From positions 1 to 64,000 of the forward strand of contig NZ_BOSL01000012.1 in assembly GCF_018403325.1 (NCBI RefSeq): a stretch of 64,000 nucleotides of DNA, given 5' to 3'. The notes under the pieces are model-generated. The model saw nothing but the letters and a program-made list of their open reading frames with translations. It was not told the origin of the DNA and did not search any database. This stretch comes from Paenibacillus vini. Its GTDB lineage: Bacteria; Bacillota; Bacilli; Paenibacillales; Paenibacillaceae. This document shows positions 42,928-51,559 of the stretch, one piece after another (the first letter of the stretch is position 1; each line of letters starts with the position of its first letter). The translations under genes were made by a program, and so were the position numbers.

Positions 42928-43863
42928 TCAGCTATCCCCGCCGCGTCGTATGAACTCCAATACGATATCCTGCGGATGATCCCCGAACTGGCTCCCGAAC
43001 AGATTAAGCCCCCGTTTGTTGGCAGCATCCTCTTTCACTTCAAACCGGATAGAAATGGGCTGATTATACGCCAAATGAAGCATTCCGATCGAGGTATCGG
43101 CGGAAGGAACGCCGTTTACCAAGCTCCCTTGATGGCCGATTCTCCATTCCGTCAGCATGCCGTACTCCGTTCCGCTTTTCCAGCGTTCGGGAGTCAGCTT
43201 TCCTTTTCGGTCCCCGAAATCGGAAGGGCAGGTCCAAGTTCCGGCCTCCAGTCCGTTTACCGTGACCGTAATATCCGTGGCCCAGTCGGCACGGAAGGAG
43301 GGGGCTTCGGAACACAGCTCGGCACGAATGCGCAATTCATCAAGCTCGACGCCTGGAGGCAGCGGGTTGGCGAAAAAGTATTCGATATAACCGGCTTCGG
43401 CAAACCAGAGAAGCGCGGCGTCGACCCGTTCGGGCATATAGAAGACCCGGGGATCATCCTGCGAGCCGATCAAGGTCCCGTCCTTGCCGGCCATGCCGCA
43501 GGAGGGCTTCACCGAACAATGCGAATACATCCCGATCGGCATATGAATGCTCTCTACGGGATGAAGGCCGTCCCCCGGTTTGGACGGAAGCTCCAATTGG
43601 ATGGAGCGGCAGGTGACGGAGCATATTTTTTCCCGGTTGGCTCCTTGCACGGAGGTGACGAGCTCGGCTTGCTCCAGCGTCTGCACGTTGATGGAGACGG
43701 TCGGTTGGGCAACGCCGAGAGCTTCGGCCAATTGGCTGACGCTCATAGGCTTTTCCCCAAGCGCCTCCAAAATGCGGACCCGAAGGTCCCCCGACAGCGC
43801 CTTGGCTACGTCAAGAATTCGTGAAGCCGGGTAGCGGATCATATCCTGGATCGGTTCATTCAT
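42928..43863 (-). CDS. ArsR-like regulator with a large C-terminal sensor domain (copy 1)
   Basis: A 311-residue protein. Residues about 18-90 are an ArsR-type winged helix (DVAKALSGDLRVRILEALG, PMSVSQLAEALGVAQPTVSI). The rest is a beta-rich domain of about 210 residues not assigned to a known sensor. It carries MPIGMYSHCSVKPSCGMAG, LCSEAPSFRADWATDITVTV, GTWTCPSDFGDRKGKL and LFGSQFGDHPQDIV. The paralogue at 48012 shares these blocks. It is divergent from a GH2 gene. A carbohydrate ligand is inferred from context and from the beta-sandwich look of the domain. Confidence 0.82.
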   Translation of the reverse strand: MNEPIQDMIRYPASRILDVAKALSGDLRVRILEALGEKPMSVSQLAEALGVAQPTVSINVQTLEQAELVTSVQGANREKICSVTCRSIQLELPSKPGDGLHPVESIHMPIGMYSHCSVKPSCGMAGKDGTLIGSQDDPRVFYMPERVDAALLWFAEAGYIEYFFANPLPPGVELDELRIRAELCSEAPSFRADWATDITVTVNGLEAGTWTCPSDFGDRKGKLTPERWKSGTEYGMLTEWRIGHQGSLVNGVPSADTSIGMLHLAYNQPISIRFEVKEDAANKRGLNLFGSQFGDHPQDIVLEFIRRGGDS

Positions 43864-43901
43864 CGTTAAAGTTCCTTTTCATATACAAGATTATTGACTT
43901 A

Positions 43902-43972
43902 ATTGTACAATGAAGAGGTAATATTGTAAAACTATAATAAACATTGTAAAAATCATATACTGGTGCTAAAAT
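43902..43972. promoter_or_regulatory. divergent regulatory region between regulator copy 1 and GH2
   Basis: The palindrome ATTGTACAAT lies at 43902-43911. ATTGTAAA occurs at 43923-43930 and 43943-43950, exactly 20 bases apart. The second copy is also the -35 (TTGTAA 43944-43949) of a promoter whose -10 is TAAAAT 43967-43972 (17-base spacer) for the GH2 gene. Binding at these sites would control it. Confidence 0.55.
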
Positions 43973-44008
43973 GGGCGCATAACCTCTTGCGAAAGGTCGT
44001 GTATACTC

Positions 44009-46777
44009 ATGAGCACCTCCATTATGAACGCGGAGAACCTGGTCATTCCTCGTCCGGAATTTCCTCATCCGCATTGGCAGCGACAGCAATGGCTGAATTT
44101 AAACGGTTCCTGGTCTTTTCGCTTTGATCCTAACGATGAGGGAGTTCGCAGCAACTGGAATAAGGATAGTGAAGTACCTTTTGATGCGGATATCCGGGTG
44201 CCTTTTTCATGGGCCAGTCCCTTGTCCGGGATCGGCAAGGACATTAAAGGAATCGGTTGGTATCGGCGCACGGTGACCTGGAGTCTTCCGACTGCCGGCG
44301 GTTCACGCCTGTTTTTGCGTTTCGGAGCGGTGGATTATTTGTGCGATGTCTGGATTAACGGATCCCATGTCGGATCTCATCAAGGCGGCTATGGCTCATT
44401 TGAGTTTGAAGTTACCGGCGTCTGGCGGATGGACGGTGATAATACAATCATCGTACGAACCGAGGATCAGGATCATAACTATCAAGCGCGCGGCAAACAA
44501 GGCTATGGTGAAATTCGCGGCATTTGGCAGCCGGTCTGGCTGGAAGTCCGTACGCAAACTTATATCAAAGACGCCAAGTTCAGAACCTTCATGGACGGCC
44601 GGATTGAGGTAGCGGCGAGAATCGTTGCGGATCAAGCCGGAACGGCCGAGCTTGCTATGGATTTTGCGGATCATGCCGTTCAGCATACGGTGACTGTGAA
44701 TCTTTTGGCCGGTGAAAATGAAGTGAATACCTCGTTTAGTGTGAATGACCCGAAATTGTGGAGCCCGGAAACCCCGTATTTGTATGAGGGGGCGCTTAAG
44801 CTCGGCGGATCCTTTGGCCTGGATCAAGTCAGCACTTATTTCGGCATCCGGGAAATCGCGACAGCTGCCTTCGGCGACCGCGGTTACCGCTGGATTACGC
44901 TTAACGGGAAGCCGGTTTATTTGAACGGAACGCTGGACCAGTCTTACCATAAGACCGGTTATTTTACTTACCCGTCGGATGAGGAAATGCATGACGAAAT
45001 TTACCTGATGAAGCGGCTGGGGCTCAATTTTGTACGGATTCACATCAAGCCGGAAGAGCCGCGTAAGCTGTATTGGGCGGATAAGCTGGGCATTCTCGTG
45101 ATGGAGGATATGCCTTGTTTCTGGGGGAACCCGGACGAAACGGCACGCAGCGCTTATGAACGTGAGGCGCTTGAGGTGATCGAGCGGGATTACAATCATC
45201 CGTCGATTTTCTCCTGGGTGATGTTCAATGAGACATGGGGCCTTAAGACAGACCCTAAGGAAGCCGGAGTTACGGGGAATGCCGGGCAGCAGAGCAGTTA
45301 TTTGCCGGAGACCCAGGAATGGGTGCGGGACAAATACCGCTGGGCGAAGCAGCTCGATCCGACCCGAATTATCGAGGATAACTCGCCATGCAATTATGAT
45401 CATGTTGAGACCGATATCAATACATGGCACTTCTATATCAACGGTTATGAACAGGTCCGCGGCCATCTGGACGAGGTCGTCAACAAAACTTATCCGGGCT
45501 CGGCCTTCAATTGCATCGGCGGCAATGTCCAGTCCGACGCACCGCTGATGAACAGCGAATGCGGCAATGTTTGGGGGATCGAAGGCGGTGCCGGCGACAG
45601 TGATCTGGCTTGGCATTACCGGTATATGCTGAACGAGTTCCGGAAGCATGACAAGCTGTGCGGCTTTGTGTTTACAGAGTTCCGTGACGTAACGAATGAA
45701 TTCAACGGATATTATCGTCTCGATGGAACGGGCAAAGACTTTGGCTATGATGCTTTTGTACCCGGTATGAGAATTGCCGACCTGCATTCGCCGGATTTCA
45801 TCGTCATCGACGCACCTCCGTGCCGGACGGTTTCCGCTCAGGAACAGGTCGCGGTTCCATTGCTGAGATCGAGCTTTAGTGAACGTTACCATAGGCAAAA
45901 GCTGAAGGTGCAATGGGAGCTTTGGCATGACGACCTGGGTACCCGCACGGTAGCGGATAGCGGTGAGATCCAAGTCGATTGGGATGGTTACGGCGTGTCC
46001 CCGCTTTCCCCGCTGAACTTGACGATGCCTGATCGGGACGCAGTAGCCGTGCTGGCGGTTTCCCTTGTGAATGAAGCGGGAGAGGTGGTTACGCGGAATT
46101 TCACTACGTTCGATGTGAGAAGCGGCGAAACTGCCGGAGAACTCTTAGCGGGCGACGGTGTTATTCAAATCCCGGTGAGCTCTTTTGCAGAGCAGACGTT
46201 TGAGCATCAGTGGAGCTCGATTCAACATGCAAAAGTCAGCGGTGCGGGAACGGGACGATTTAGTTATGACATAACACTGCCGAGCATCACGGAGAAGGCC
46301 GCTATACACGAGATTGAAATTGTGTTCGAAGCCGGAGCAAAGCGGATATTGGCCCGGAATATCGAAGGCTCGGCAAATACCGACATGGGGATCGGGGCGA
46401 TGCATGGAGCTGATGCAAAGGTGGAATATAACCCTAACACTTATTACATGACCGATGAGGAAAAGCATCCTTCCCGCCTAAACGTGCTAATTGATGGCGA
46501 AAGCATCGGCTCTCTAGTTCTGCCGGACGATCCGGCGGACAGCCGGGGCGTACTGTCATGGCATTATCAGCCGGTTCCGAACAAATTGGATGAAGCAGGC
46601 TCGTACGGTTATCTATGCAAGCTGAGCGTCCCGGTACAATTGACGACCAGGCTGAACCACAGCCGTGCTTTCCGCTTGGAACTGCAGGTGGAGGAGGGCG
46701 GCGGCGTTGCCTTGTACGGCCGTAATGCCGGACGATATCCGCTGGATCTGCAAATCCGCTACAAAGGCCAGGCTTAG
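44009..46777 (+). CDS. GH2-family glycoside hydrolase (large, 922 aa)
   Basis: A 922-residue cytoplasmic GH2 enzyme. Jelly-roll sugar-binding domain (about 20-185), Ig-like domain (about 190-290), then the TIM barrel (about 290-620). Acid/base Glu408 in MFNETWG and nucleophile Glu517 in MNSECGN are present. The C-terminal 300 residues are additional beta domains. No signal peptide. The GH2 family covers beta-galactosidases, beta-glucuronidases and others, so the substrate cannot be fixed. It is followed at 31 bases by a GH43 gene. Confidence 0.9.
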   Translation: MSTSIMNAENLVIPRPEFPHPHWQRQQWLNLNGSWSFRFDPNDEGVRSNWNKDSEVPFDADIRVPFSWASPLSGIGKDIKGIGWYRRTVTWSLPTAGGSRLFLRFGAVDYLCDVWINGSHVGSHQGGYGSFEFEVTGVWRMDGDNTIIVRTEDQDHNYQARGKQGYGEIRGIWQPVWLEVRTQTYIKDAKFRTFMDGRIEVAARIVADQAGTAELAMDFADHAVQHTVTVNLLAGENEVNTSFSVNDPKLWSPETPYLYEGALKLGGSFGLDQVSTYFGIREIATAAFGDRGYRWITLNGKPVYLNGTLDQSYHKTGYFTYPSDEEMHDEIYLMKRLGLNFVRIHIKPEEPRKLYWADKLGILVMEDMPCFWGNPDETARSAYEREALEVIERDYNHPSIFSWVMFNETWGLKTDPKEAGVTGNAGQQSSYLPETQEWVRDKYRWAKQLDPTRIIEDNSPCNYDHVETDINTWHFYINGYEQVRGHLDEVVNKTYPGSAFNCIGGNVQSDAPLMNSECGNVWGIEGGAGDSDLAWHYRYMLNEFRKHDKLCGFVFTEFRDVTNEFNGYYRLDGTGKDFGYDAFVPGMRIADLHSPDFIVIDAPPCRTVSAQEQVAVPLLRSSFSERYHRQKLKVQWELWHDDLGTRTVADSGEIQVDWDGYGVSPLSPLNLTMPDRDAVAVLAVSLVNEAGEVVTRNFTTFDVRSGETAGELLAGDGVIQIPVSSFAEQTFEHQWSSIQHAKVSGAGTGRFSYDITLPSITEKAAIHEIEIVFEAGAKRILARNIEGSANTDMGIGAMHGADAKVEYNPNTYYMTDEEKHPSRLNVLIDGESIGSLVLPDDPADSRGVLSWHYQPVPNKLDEAGSYGYLCKLSVPVQLTTRLNHSRAFRLELQVEEGGGVALYGRNAGRYPLDLQIRYKGQA

Positions 46778-46808
46778 TTCCTTGCACAGGACAAAAGGAG
46801 GGGATTCC

Positions 46809-47774
46809 ATGATCCGTAATTCATTCAGCAACCCGATCTTGCAGAACGGTGCCGATCCATGGATCACAAAGCAGAAGGACGGCAGTTATTACATGACGGT
46901 TACGCTGGGGAGTCGAATCGCGCTTTGGCATAGCAAAACCATGACCGGACTGGGCAGTGTCTCTCCAAAAACCGTATGGATACCGGACGCAGCAGGCCCG
47001 TACTCCTATAACTTATGGGCCCCGGAGCTTCACTATATCGAGGATCATTGGTATATCTACTATACGGCGAACGACGGCGGGGGAGACGAAACCAGGCGCG
47101 TATGCGTCCTTCAGCTTAATGGGGACGATCCCATGAACGACGAGTGGATATTTAAAGCAGCCGTCAATACGGAATTTCCCGGCCTGGACGGAACGGTATT
47201 GCAGAACCGGGGAGAGTTGTATTTCTTTTACTCAGGCTACGGTCATTTCCCCGACTATGGGTCGGCCATTTATGCAGCGCGCATGATTAATCCATGGACC
47301 TTAACCGGGCCGAACGTGCTTATATCGGCACCGACGGAGCCATGGGAGAAGCAAGGCGGGATGGCCATTAACGAGGGACCGGTATTTTTGCGGCGAAACG
47401 GGAAGATATATCTTGTTTTTTCGGCAAGCGCAACTTGGTCTGACGAATATTGTCTGGGAATGACGACGATTTCTGAATCTGAGGATCTGTTGGATGCGGA
47501 GGCATGGACCAAACATGAAGGGCCGGTTTTTGCCAGGAATCCGGAAGCGGGCGTGTACGCGCCCGGTCATAACAGCTTTACCGTTTCGGCGGACGGTTCG
47601 GAGGATTGGCTGGTTTACCACGCTTATTCCTACTCCGAAGCTGAACAGGATCGCTCGGCGGGCGGCCCGCGAAGCACGCGGATTCAAAAGTTCGGCTGGA
47701 AAGAGGACGGAACGCCGGATTTTGGCGTTCCGCTTGCCACGGATGTGAACATTCCGCTGCCGTCGGGGGAATGA
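46809..47774 (+). CDS. GH43-family glycoside hydrolase (intracellular)
   Basis: A 321-residue five-bladed beta-propeller enzyme of the alpha-L-arabinofuranosidase/beta-xylosidase group. The catalytic base Asp16 is in NGADPW, the WAPELHY block carries the blade-2 signature, and the general acid Glu189 is in INEGPVF. No signal peptide. AAAGGAGGGG at 46796-46805 sets the start at 46809. It is in operon with the upstream GH2 gene. Confidence 0.9.
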   Translation: MIRNSFSNPILQNGADPWITKQKDGSYYMTVTLGSRIALWHSKTMTGLGSVSPKTVWIPDAAGPYSYNLWAPELHYIEDHWYIYYTANDGGGDETRRVCVLQLNGDDPMNDEWIFKAAVNTEFPGLDGTVLQNRGELYFFYSGYGHFPDYGSAIYAARMINPWTLTGPNVLISAPTEPWEKQGGMAINEGPVFLRRNGKIYLVFSASATWSDEYCLGMTTISESEDLLDAEAWTKHEGPVFARNPEAGVYAPGHNSFTVSADGSEDWLVYHAYSYSEAEQDRSAGGPRSTRIQKFGWKEDGTPDFGVPLATDVNIPLPSGE

Positions 47775-47820
47775 AGCTGGAGAGCACGTTCCGATTGTTT
47801 AAATAGGCATAAATACTCAA

Positions 47821-47852
47821 AAAAACCGGCATGGTCCACTGCCGGTTTTTTA
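47821..47852. terminator. terminator after the GH2-GH43 pair
   Basis: AAAAACCGGCA at 47821-47831 pairs with TGCCGGTTTTT at 47840-47850. Confidence 0.85.
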
Positions 47853-47973
47853 TTTTGCTTGCTTGTCACACATTTTACATAGTAAAAAAAGCATACGGGC
47901 AGCGCATCGTTTAATATAATTAATATTATTGCTTTAATACAGCTTAGTGTAGTAAAGTACATTAGAGATTGCT

Positions 47974-47993
47974 TATGTAAAATTCTTGTAAAA
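47974..47993 (+). promoter_or_regulatory. candidate operator of regulator copy 2
   Basis: TATGTAAAA at 47974-47982 and CTTGTAAAA at 47985-47993, about one helical turn apart, resemble the ATTGTAAAA motifs in front of GH2. They lie just before the ribosome binding site of regulator copy 2, so autoregulation is plausible. Confidence 0.35.
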
Positions 47994-48011
47994 ATCCGTA
48001 GGAGGATTCTT

Positions 48012-48950
48012 ATGTTGGAAGTCGGTATCCATGAAGCCGAGAAGTTGGTTCAAGTGGCTCATGCCTTATCCACGCGTTCCAGGGTCGATATTCTTCGCCT
48101 GCTGAATACGCGGAGTATGAACGTGATTGAACTTGCCGAGGCCCTGCAGCTTCCGGTTTCCACTGTCGCTAACAACGTGAAGGTGCTCGAAGCGGCTAAA
48201 CTGATCAATACGGAACTGCTGCCGGCGGTTCGCGGAGCAATGAAGGTGTGCAGCCGGAATTATGACGATATTCTTATTTCACTAAATTCAAGCGTCCGTT
48301 CCACCAAGGACGGGATGAAGTTTTATGAGGTCGAGATGCCGATCGGACATTATAGCGATTGCGAAGTCCATCCGACCTGCGGCATGGCGACTCACGAGGG
48401 TATGCTGGTGAGGGAAGATGAACCGGCCAGTTTTTATCATCCGAAGCATGTGGGTGCGCAAATTATCTGGTTCCGCAAAGGTTATGTGGAATACTTGCTT
48501 CCCTTGGAAATTCCCCAGAATGCAAGTATTCAATCGATCGAGCTATCCATGGAAATGTGTTCGGAAGCGCCGAATTACGACAATGACTGGCCATCGGACA
48601 TTTCGGTGTGGATCAACGGCGTTGAAATCGGAATGTGGACCAGTCCGGGGGATTTCGGTGACCGGCGGGGCGCGCTCAATCCGGCATGGTGGCTGGATTG
48701 GACGACGCAATACGGTTTGTTGAAAACATGGCGTATCGACCATGAACGGACGACGCTGGATATGCAAAAGGTGTCCGATGTGACGTTACAAGATCTGCAG
48801 CTTAATCAGCGCCCCAGCCTGCGGCTGCGGATTGGGGTCGATCCGGATGCGGTACACAAGGGCGGCGTTAATCTCTTCGGCAAGCAATTCGGGGATTACG
48901 ATCAGGATATAGTCATGCGGGTTTCTTATACTCAGGAAGAGACGGAATAA
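48012..48950 (+). CDS. ArsR-like regulator with a large C-terminal sensor domain (copy 2)
   Basis: A 312-residue paralogue of the regulator at 42928. Winged helix about 12-88 (VAHALSTRSRVDILRLLNT, IELAEALQLPVSTVANNVKV), then the shared C-terminal domain with MPIGHYSDCEVHPTCGMAT, MCSEAPNYDNDWPSDISVWI, GMWTSPGDFGDRRGALNP and LFGKQFGDYDQDIV. TAGGAGGA before the ATG. It is followed by a terminator and a sugar ABC transporter, which it is likely to regulate. Confidence 0.82.
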   Translation: MLEVGIHEAEKLVQVAHALSTRSRVDILRLLNTRSMNVIELAEALQLPVSTVANNVKVLEAAKLINTELLPAVRGAMKVCSRNYDDILISLNSSVRSTKDGMKFYEVEMPIGHYSDCEVHPTCGMATHEGMLVREDEPASFYHPKHVGAQIIWFRKGYVEYLLPLEIPQNASIQSIELSMEMCSEAPNYDNDWPSDISVWINGVEIGMWTSPGDFGDRRGALNPAWWLDWTTQYGLLKTWRIDHERTTLDMQKVSDVTLQDLQLNQRPSLRLRIGVDPDAVHKGGVNLFGKQFGDYDQDIVMRVSYTQEETE

Positions 48951-48954
48951 TAGG

Positions 48955-48987
48955 AACCATCATTTCTTCAAGAAATGATGGTTTTTT
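48955..48987 (+). terminator. terminator after regulator copy 2
   Basis: AACCATCATTTCT at 48955-48967 is a perfect complement of AGAAATGATGGTT at 48971-48983, then a T run. Confidence 0.9.
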
Positions 48988-49023
48988 ATTTTGGGAAGGA
49001 GATCTGGCGAGAGGGAAAGTTGT

Positions 49024-49155
49024 CCCAATATTTTATATTGGGGCTAAGGGACAAGTTGTTTATTACAATAAAACTGTAACAAAAGACCTAAATGATAAAA
49101 TATTACAATAAAATAGTTTGAAACCGTTGACATTTGGAAAAACGGGCATTATATT
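49024..49155 (+). promoter_or_regulatory. promoter and operator region of the sugar ABC operon
   Basis: TTGACA at 49127-49132 and TATATT at 49150-49155 with a 17-base spacer give a strong sigma-A promoter. Upstream, TATTACAATAAAA occurs at 49061-49073 and again at 49101-49113, exactly 40 bases apart, both with the TTACAAT core found inverted in the GH2 promoter. A perfect hairpin CCCAATAT-TTT-ATATTGGG lies further up at 49024-49042. Confidence 0.65.
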
Positions 49156-49234
49156 AGCTTCAAAGGTACAAAAAATATGTAATAAAACAATAATGATGTT
49201 TTGTGCCTCATCAAAAGGTAAAGGGGAGGTCTAC

Positions 49235-50590
49235 ATGAAAAAAAGTTTTGGGATTGTGCTCGCCTTATTTCTTTCGTTGTCTTTGATCTTAAGCGCATGC
49301 GGCGGCAGCAACAGCGGCAAATCAGGCAATAACGGAGGAACAGACACCACGAATGAGGGAACTGGAAATCAAGGAAATGGAAGCGCTTCAGACGACGGTG
49401 GCGGAGAGAAGGTTACATTATCGTTCTGGACGCTCTTCTCGGGCGGCGACGGCGATAATATGCAGGCGATGATCGACGCTTTTAACAAGGAACATCCGAA
49501 TATTCAAGTCAAAAATACGAAGCTGGAGTGGGGAGAGTACTACACAAAGCTGATTACCGCAGTGGGTAACGGTAACGGCCCCGATGTCGGAATCTCACAT
49601 ATTTCCCGCTTGCCTGACCTGATCGACCAAGGGGTTGTATCGGAGCTGGACGATGTGGCCGAAGAGGCCGGCGTGGATTGGGCCACCTTTAACCAGAACA
49701 TTCTGGAGGCTTCTATTGTAGACGGAGCGCACTATGCGGTACCGATCGATACGCATCCGTTCATTATGTACTACAACAAGAAGCTGCTGAAAGAAGCGGG
49801 GCTGCTCGATGACGAAGGCAAGCCGATTATGGAGCAGTCAGCCGACGGGTTCGTGACTTTCCTGACTACGCTTAAAGAGAAATTGCCTCAGAAAGTAACC
49901 CCGTTCGCTATGTCGAACGCCAATGATGACCCGTTCCGTTTGTGGTGGGCGCTTTACTCCCAGCTTGGCGGTAACGACGTAGTATCCGATGATCTGAATT
50001 CGGCGCAAATCGATACCGACAAAGCGGTCAAAGCGGCCCAGTATGTCCAAGACTTATTCCATAAACATAAAGTGATTAAATTGAACGATCCGGACTTCTA
50101 TAAAAACTTCCAAAGCGGTACGGCAGCGATCATGATGACCGGGGTTTGGGCAACCGGAACCTGGGAATCCACGAAGGATCTTGAATTCGGTGCGATGCCG
50201 ATTCCGAAAGTATTCGATCAGGAAGCGACTTGGGGCGATTCGCATACCGTAATCCTTCCAGTAACGAAGAAAGAAGATCCGGCTAAGCGGAAAGCGGCGA
50301 TTACGTTCGCCAACTGGCTTGCGGACAATGGCCAGGTATGGGCGAAGGCGGGGCATATTCCATCCAAGCCGTCCGTTTTTGAGAAACAGGAATTCAAAGA
50401 CCTTCCATACCGCAGCGATTATGTATCCGTAGCTTCAACGGTTAAATTCAACAAGCCGTCTACTAAGAACTGGCAGATCCGAGACTTGGCTATGTTCAAA
50501 TATTTGAACGAAGTCTGGGCGAACAAATTAAGCCCGGCGGACGGTATCGCCAAAATGTCGGATGAAGTGCAGAAGGTATTAAGCGAATAG
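49235..50590 (+). CDS. sugar ABC transporter substrate-binding lipoprotein
   Basis: A 451-residue extracytoplasmic solute-binding protein of the family 1 type. Signal peptide with lipobox LILSAC (about residues 15-20), then a Ser/Gly/Asn-rich linker (about 22-60) and the binding domain starting TLSFWTLFSGGDGDNMQAMI. Family hallmarks are NGNGPDVGISH and GTAAIMMTGVWATG. AGGGGAGG at 49221-49228 selects ATG 49235 over the longer frame. It delivers an oligosaccharide to the two permeases downstream. Confidence 0.92.
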   Translation: MKKSFGIVLALFLSLSLILSACGGSNSGKSGNNGGTDTTNEGTGNQGNGSASDDGGGEKVTLSFWTLFSGGDGDNMQAMIDAFNKEHPNIQVKNTKLEWGEYYTKLITAVGNGNGPDVGISHISRLPDLIDQGVVSELDDVAEEAGVDWATFNQNILEASIVDGAHYAVPIDTHPFIMYYNKKLLKEAGLLDDEGKPIMEQSADGFVTFLTTLKEKLPQKVTPFAMSNANDDPFRLWWALYSQLGGNDVVSDDLNSAQIDTDKAVKAAQYVQDLFHKHKVIKLNDPDFYKNFQSGTAAIMMTGVWATGTWESTKDLEFGAMPIPKVFDQEATWGDSHTVILPVTKKEDPAKRKAAITFANWLADNGQVWAKAGHIPSKPSVFEKQEFKDLPYRSDYVSVASTVKFNKPSTKNWQIRDLAMFKYLNEVWANKLSPADGIAKMSDEVQKVLSE

Positions 50591-50669
50591 AAGATCAAGG
50601 TAATGAATTCGGCGGACTTTGCGGCATTTGCCGTGAAGTCTGCCGGTCATATGGGGAGGTTAGACGCTT

Positions 50670-51557
50670 ATGAAAATAAACAAATTGAGGGCAGACGTGC
50701 AGGCACTCCTGTTCCTGCTCCCCTTCTTGGTCGTGTATTTTCTGTTTACCATCTGGCCGATGATCAAGGGCGTGGAGATGAGCTTCTATAAATGGACGCT
50801 GATCAAGAAGATGAAATACGTCGGACTCGGCAATTATGAGCGGATGTTTCAAGACCATGATTTTTGGGCGTCCATCTGGCATTCTACGATTTTTGTCATT
50901 ATCACGACGCCGCTAATGATTATTTTGGCTATTGTTTTGGCGCTCATCGCCAACCGCAACTCCAGGCTGCAAAGGTTTTATCGTAGTGTGTTCTTTATTC
51001 CGAGCATTCTCTCCGTGGCGGTTGCTTCTTTTCTGGGATTGTTTGTGTTCCAGCCTTATACCGGTCTTGTTAATTCTTTGCTTCATTTAGTAAAGCTGCT
51101 TCCTGAAGGCTCGGAGATCTTTTGGCTGTCGGAAACGAATCTGGCCTGGATCGCCATCTCGCTATTAACGTTATGGTGGACGGTCGGCTTTAACTTTATT
51201 TTGTACTTATCGGCGATGCAGGATGTGCCGGACGAAGTTTATGAAGCGGCGCGTTTGGACGGGGCGACTGATGCCCAGCTGTTCTGGAGGATCACTCTTC
51301 CACTGCTCAGCCCGATTACGAAAACGATAACCATGCTGCAAATTATAGCTTCATTTAAAGTGTTCATGCAGATCTATGTCATGACCGGCGGGGGACCTCT
51401 CGATCAGACTCGTCCCGTGATCCAGCTGATCTGGCAAACGGGCTTCCGCAAAAACGATCTCGGGTATGCGTCCGCCATGTCCTATATGCTGTTCGTCATT
51501 CTCCTAGTGCTGTCCGGGCTGCAATACTGGATCAATAACCGGAAGGAGGCGAACTAG
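50670..51557 (+). CDS. sugar ABC transporter permease (MalF-type)
   Basis: A 295-residue permease with six spans. The EAA loop EAARLDGATDAQLFWRITLP contacts the ATPase. It opens with FLLPFLVVYFLFTIWPMIKG, typical of this class. GGGGAGG at 50654-50660 sets the start. No ATPase is encoded in the locus, so a shared MsmX-type ATPase elsewhere is expected. Confidence 0.92.
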   Translation: MKINKLRADVQALLFLLPFLVVYFLFTIWPMIKGVEMSFYKWTLIKKMKYVGLGNYERMFQDHDFWASIWHSTIFVIITTPLMIILAIVLALIANRNSRLQRFYRSVFFIPSILSVAVASFLGLFVFQPYTGLVNSLLHLVKLLPEGSEIFWLSETNLAWIAISLLTLWWTVGFNFILYLSAMQDVPDEVYEAARLDGATDAQLFWRITLPLLSPITKTITMLQIIASFKVFMQIYVMTGGGPLDQTRPVIQLIWQTGFRKNDLGYASAMSYMLFVILLVLSGLQYWINNRKEAN

Positions 51558-51559
51558 AG

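Noticed and set aside
42913-43824. 303-codon plus-strand frame over regulator copy 1
   Set aside because: It is the reverse of a well-supported regulator with paralogue 48012; no ribosome binding site.
44396-45973. 525-codon open frame antisense to the large GH2 gene
   Set aside because: Shadow of a well-conserved GH2 coding region; no ribosome binding site and no recognisable protein.
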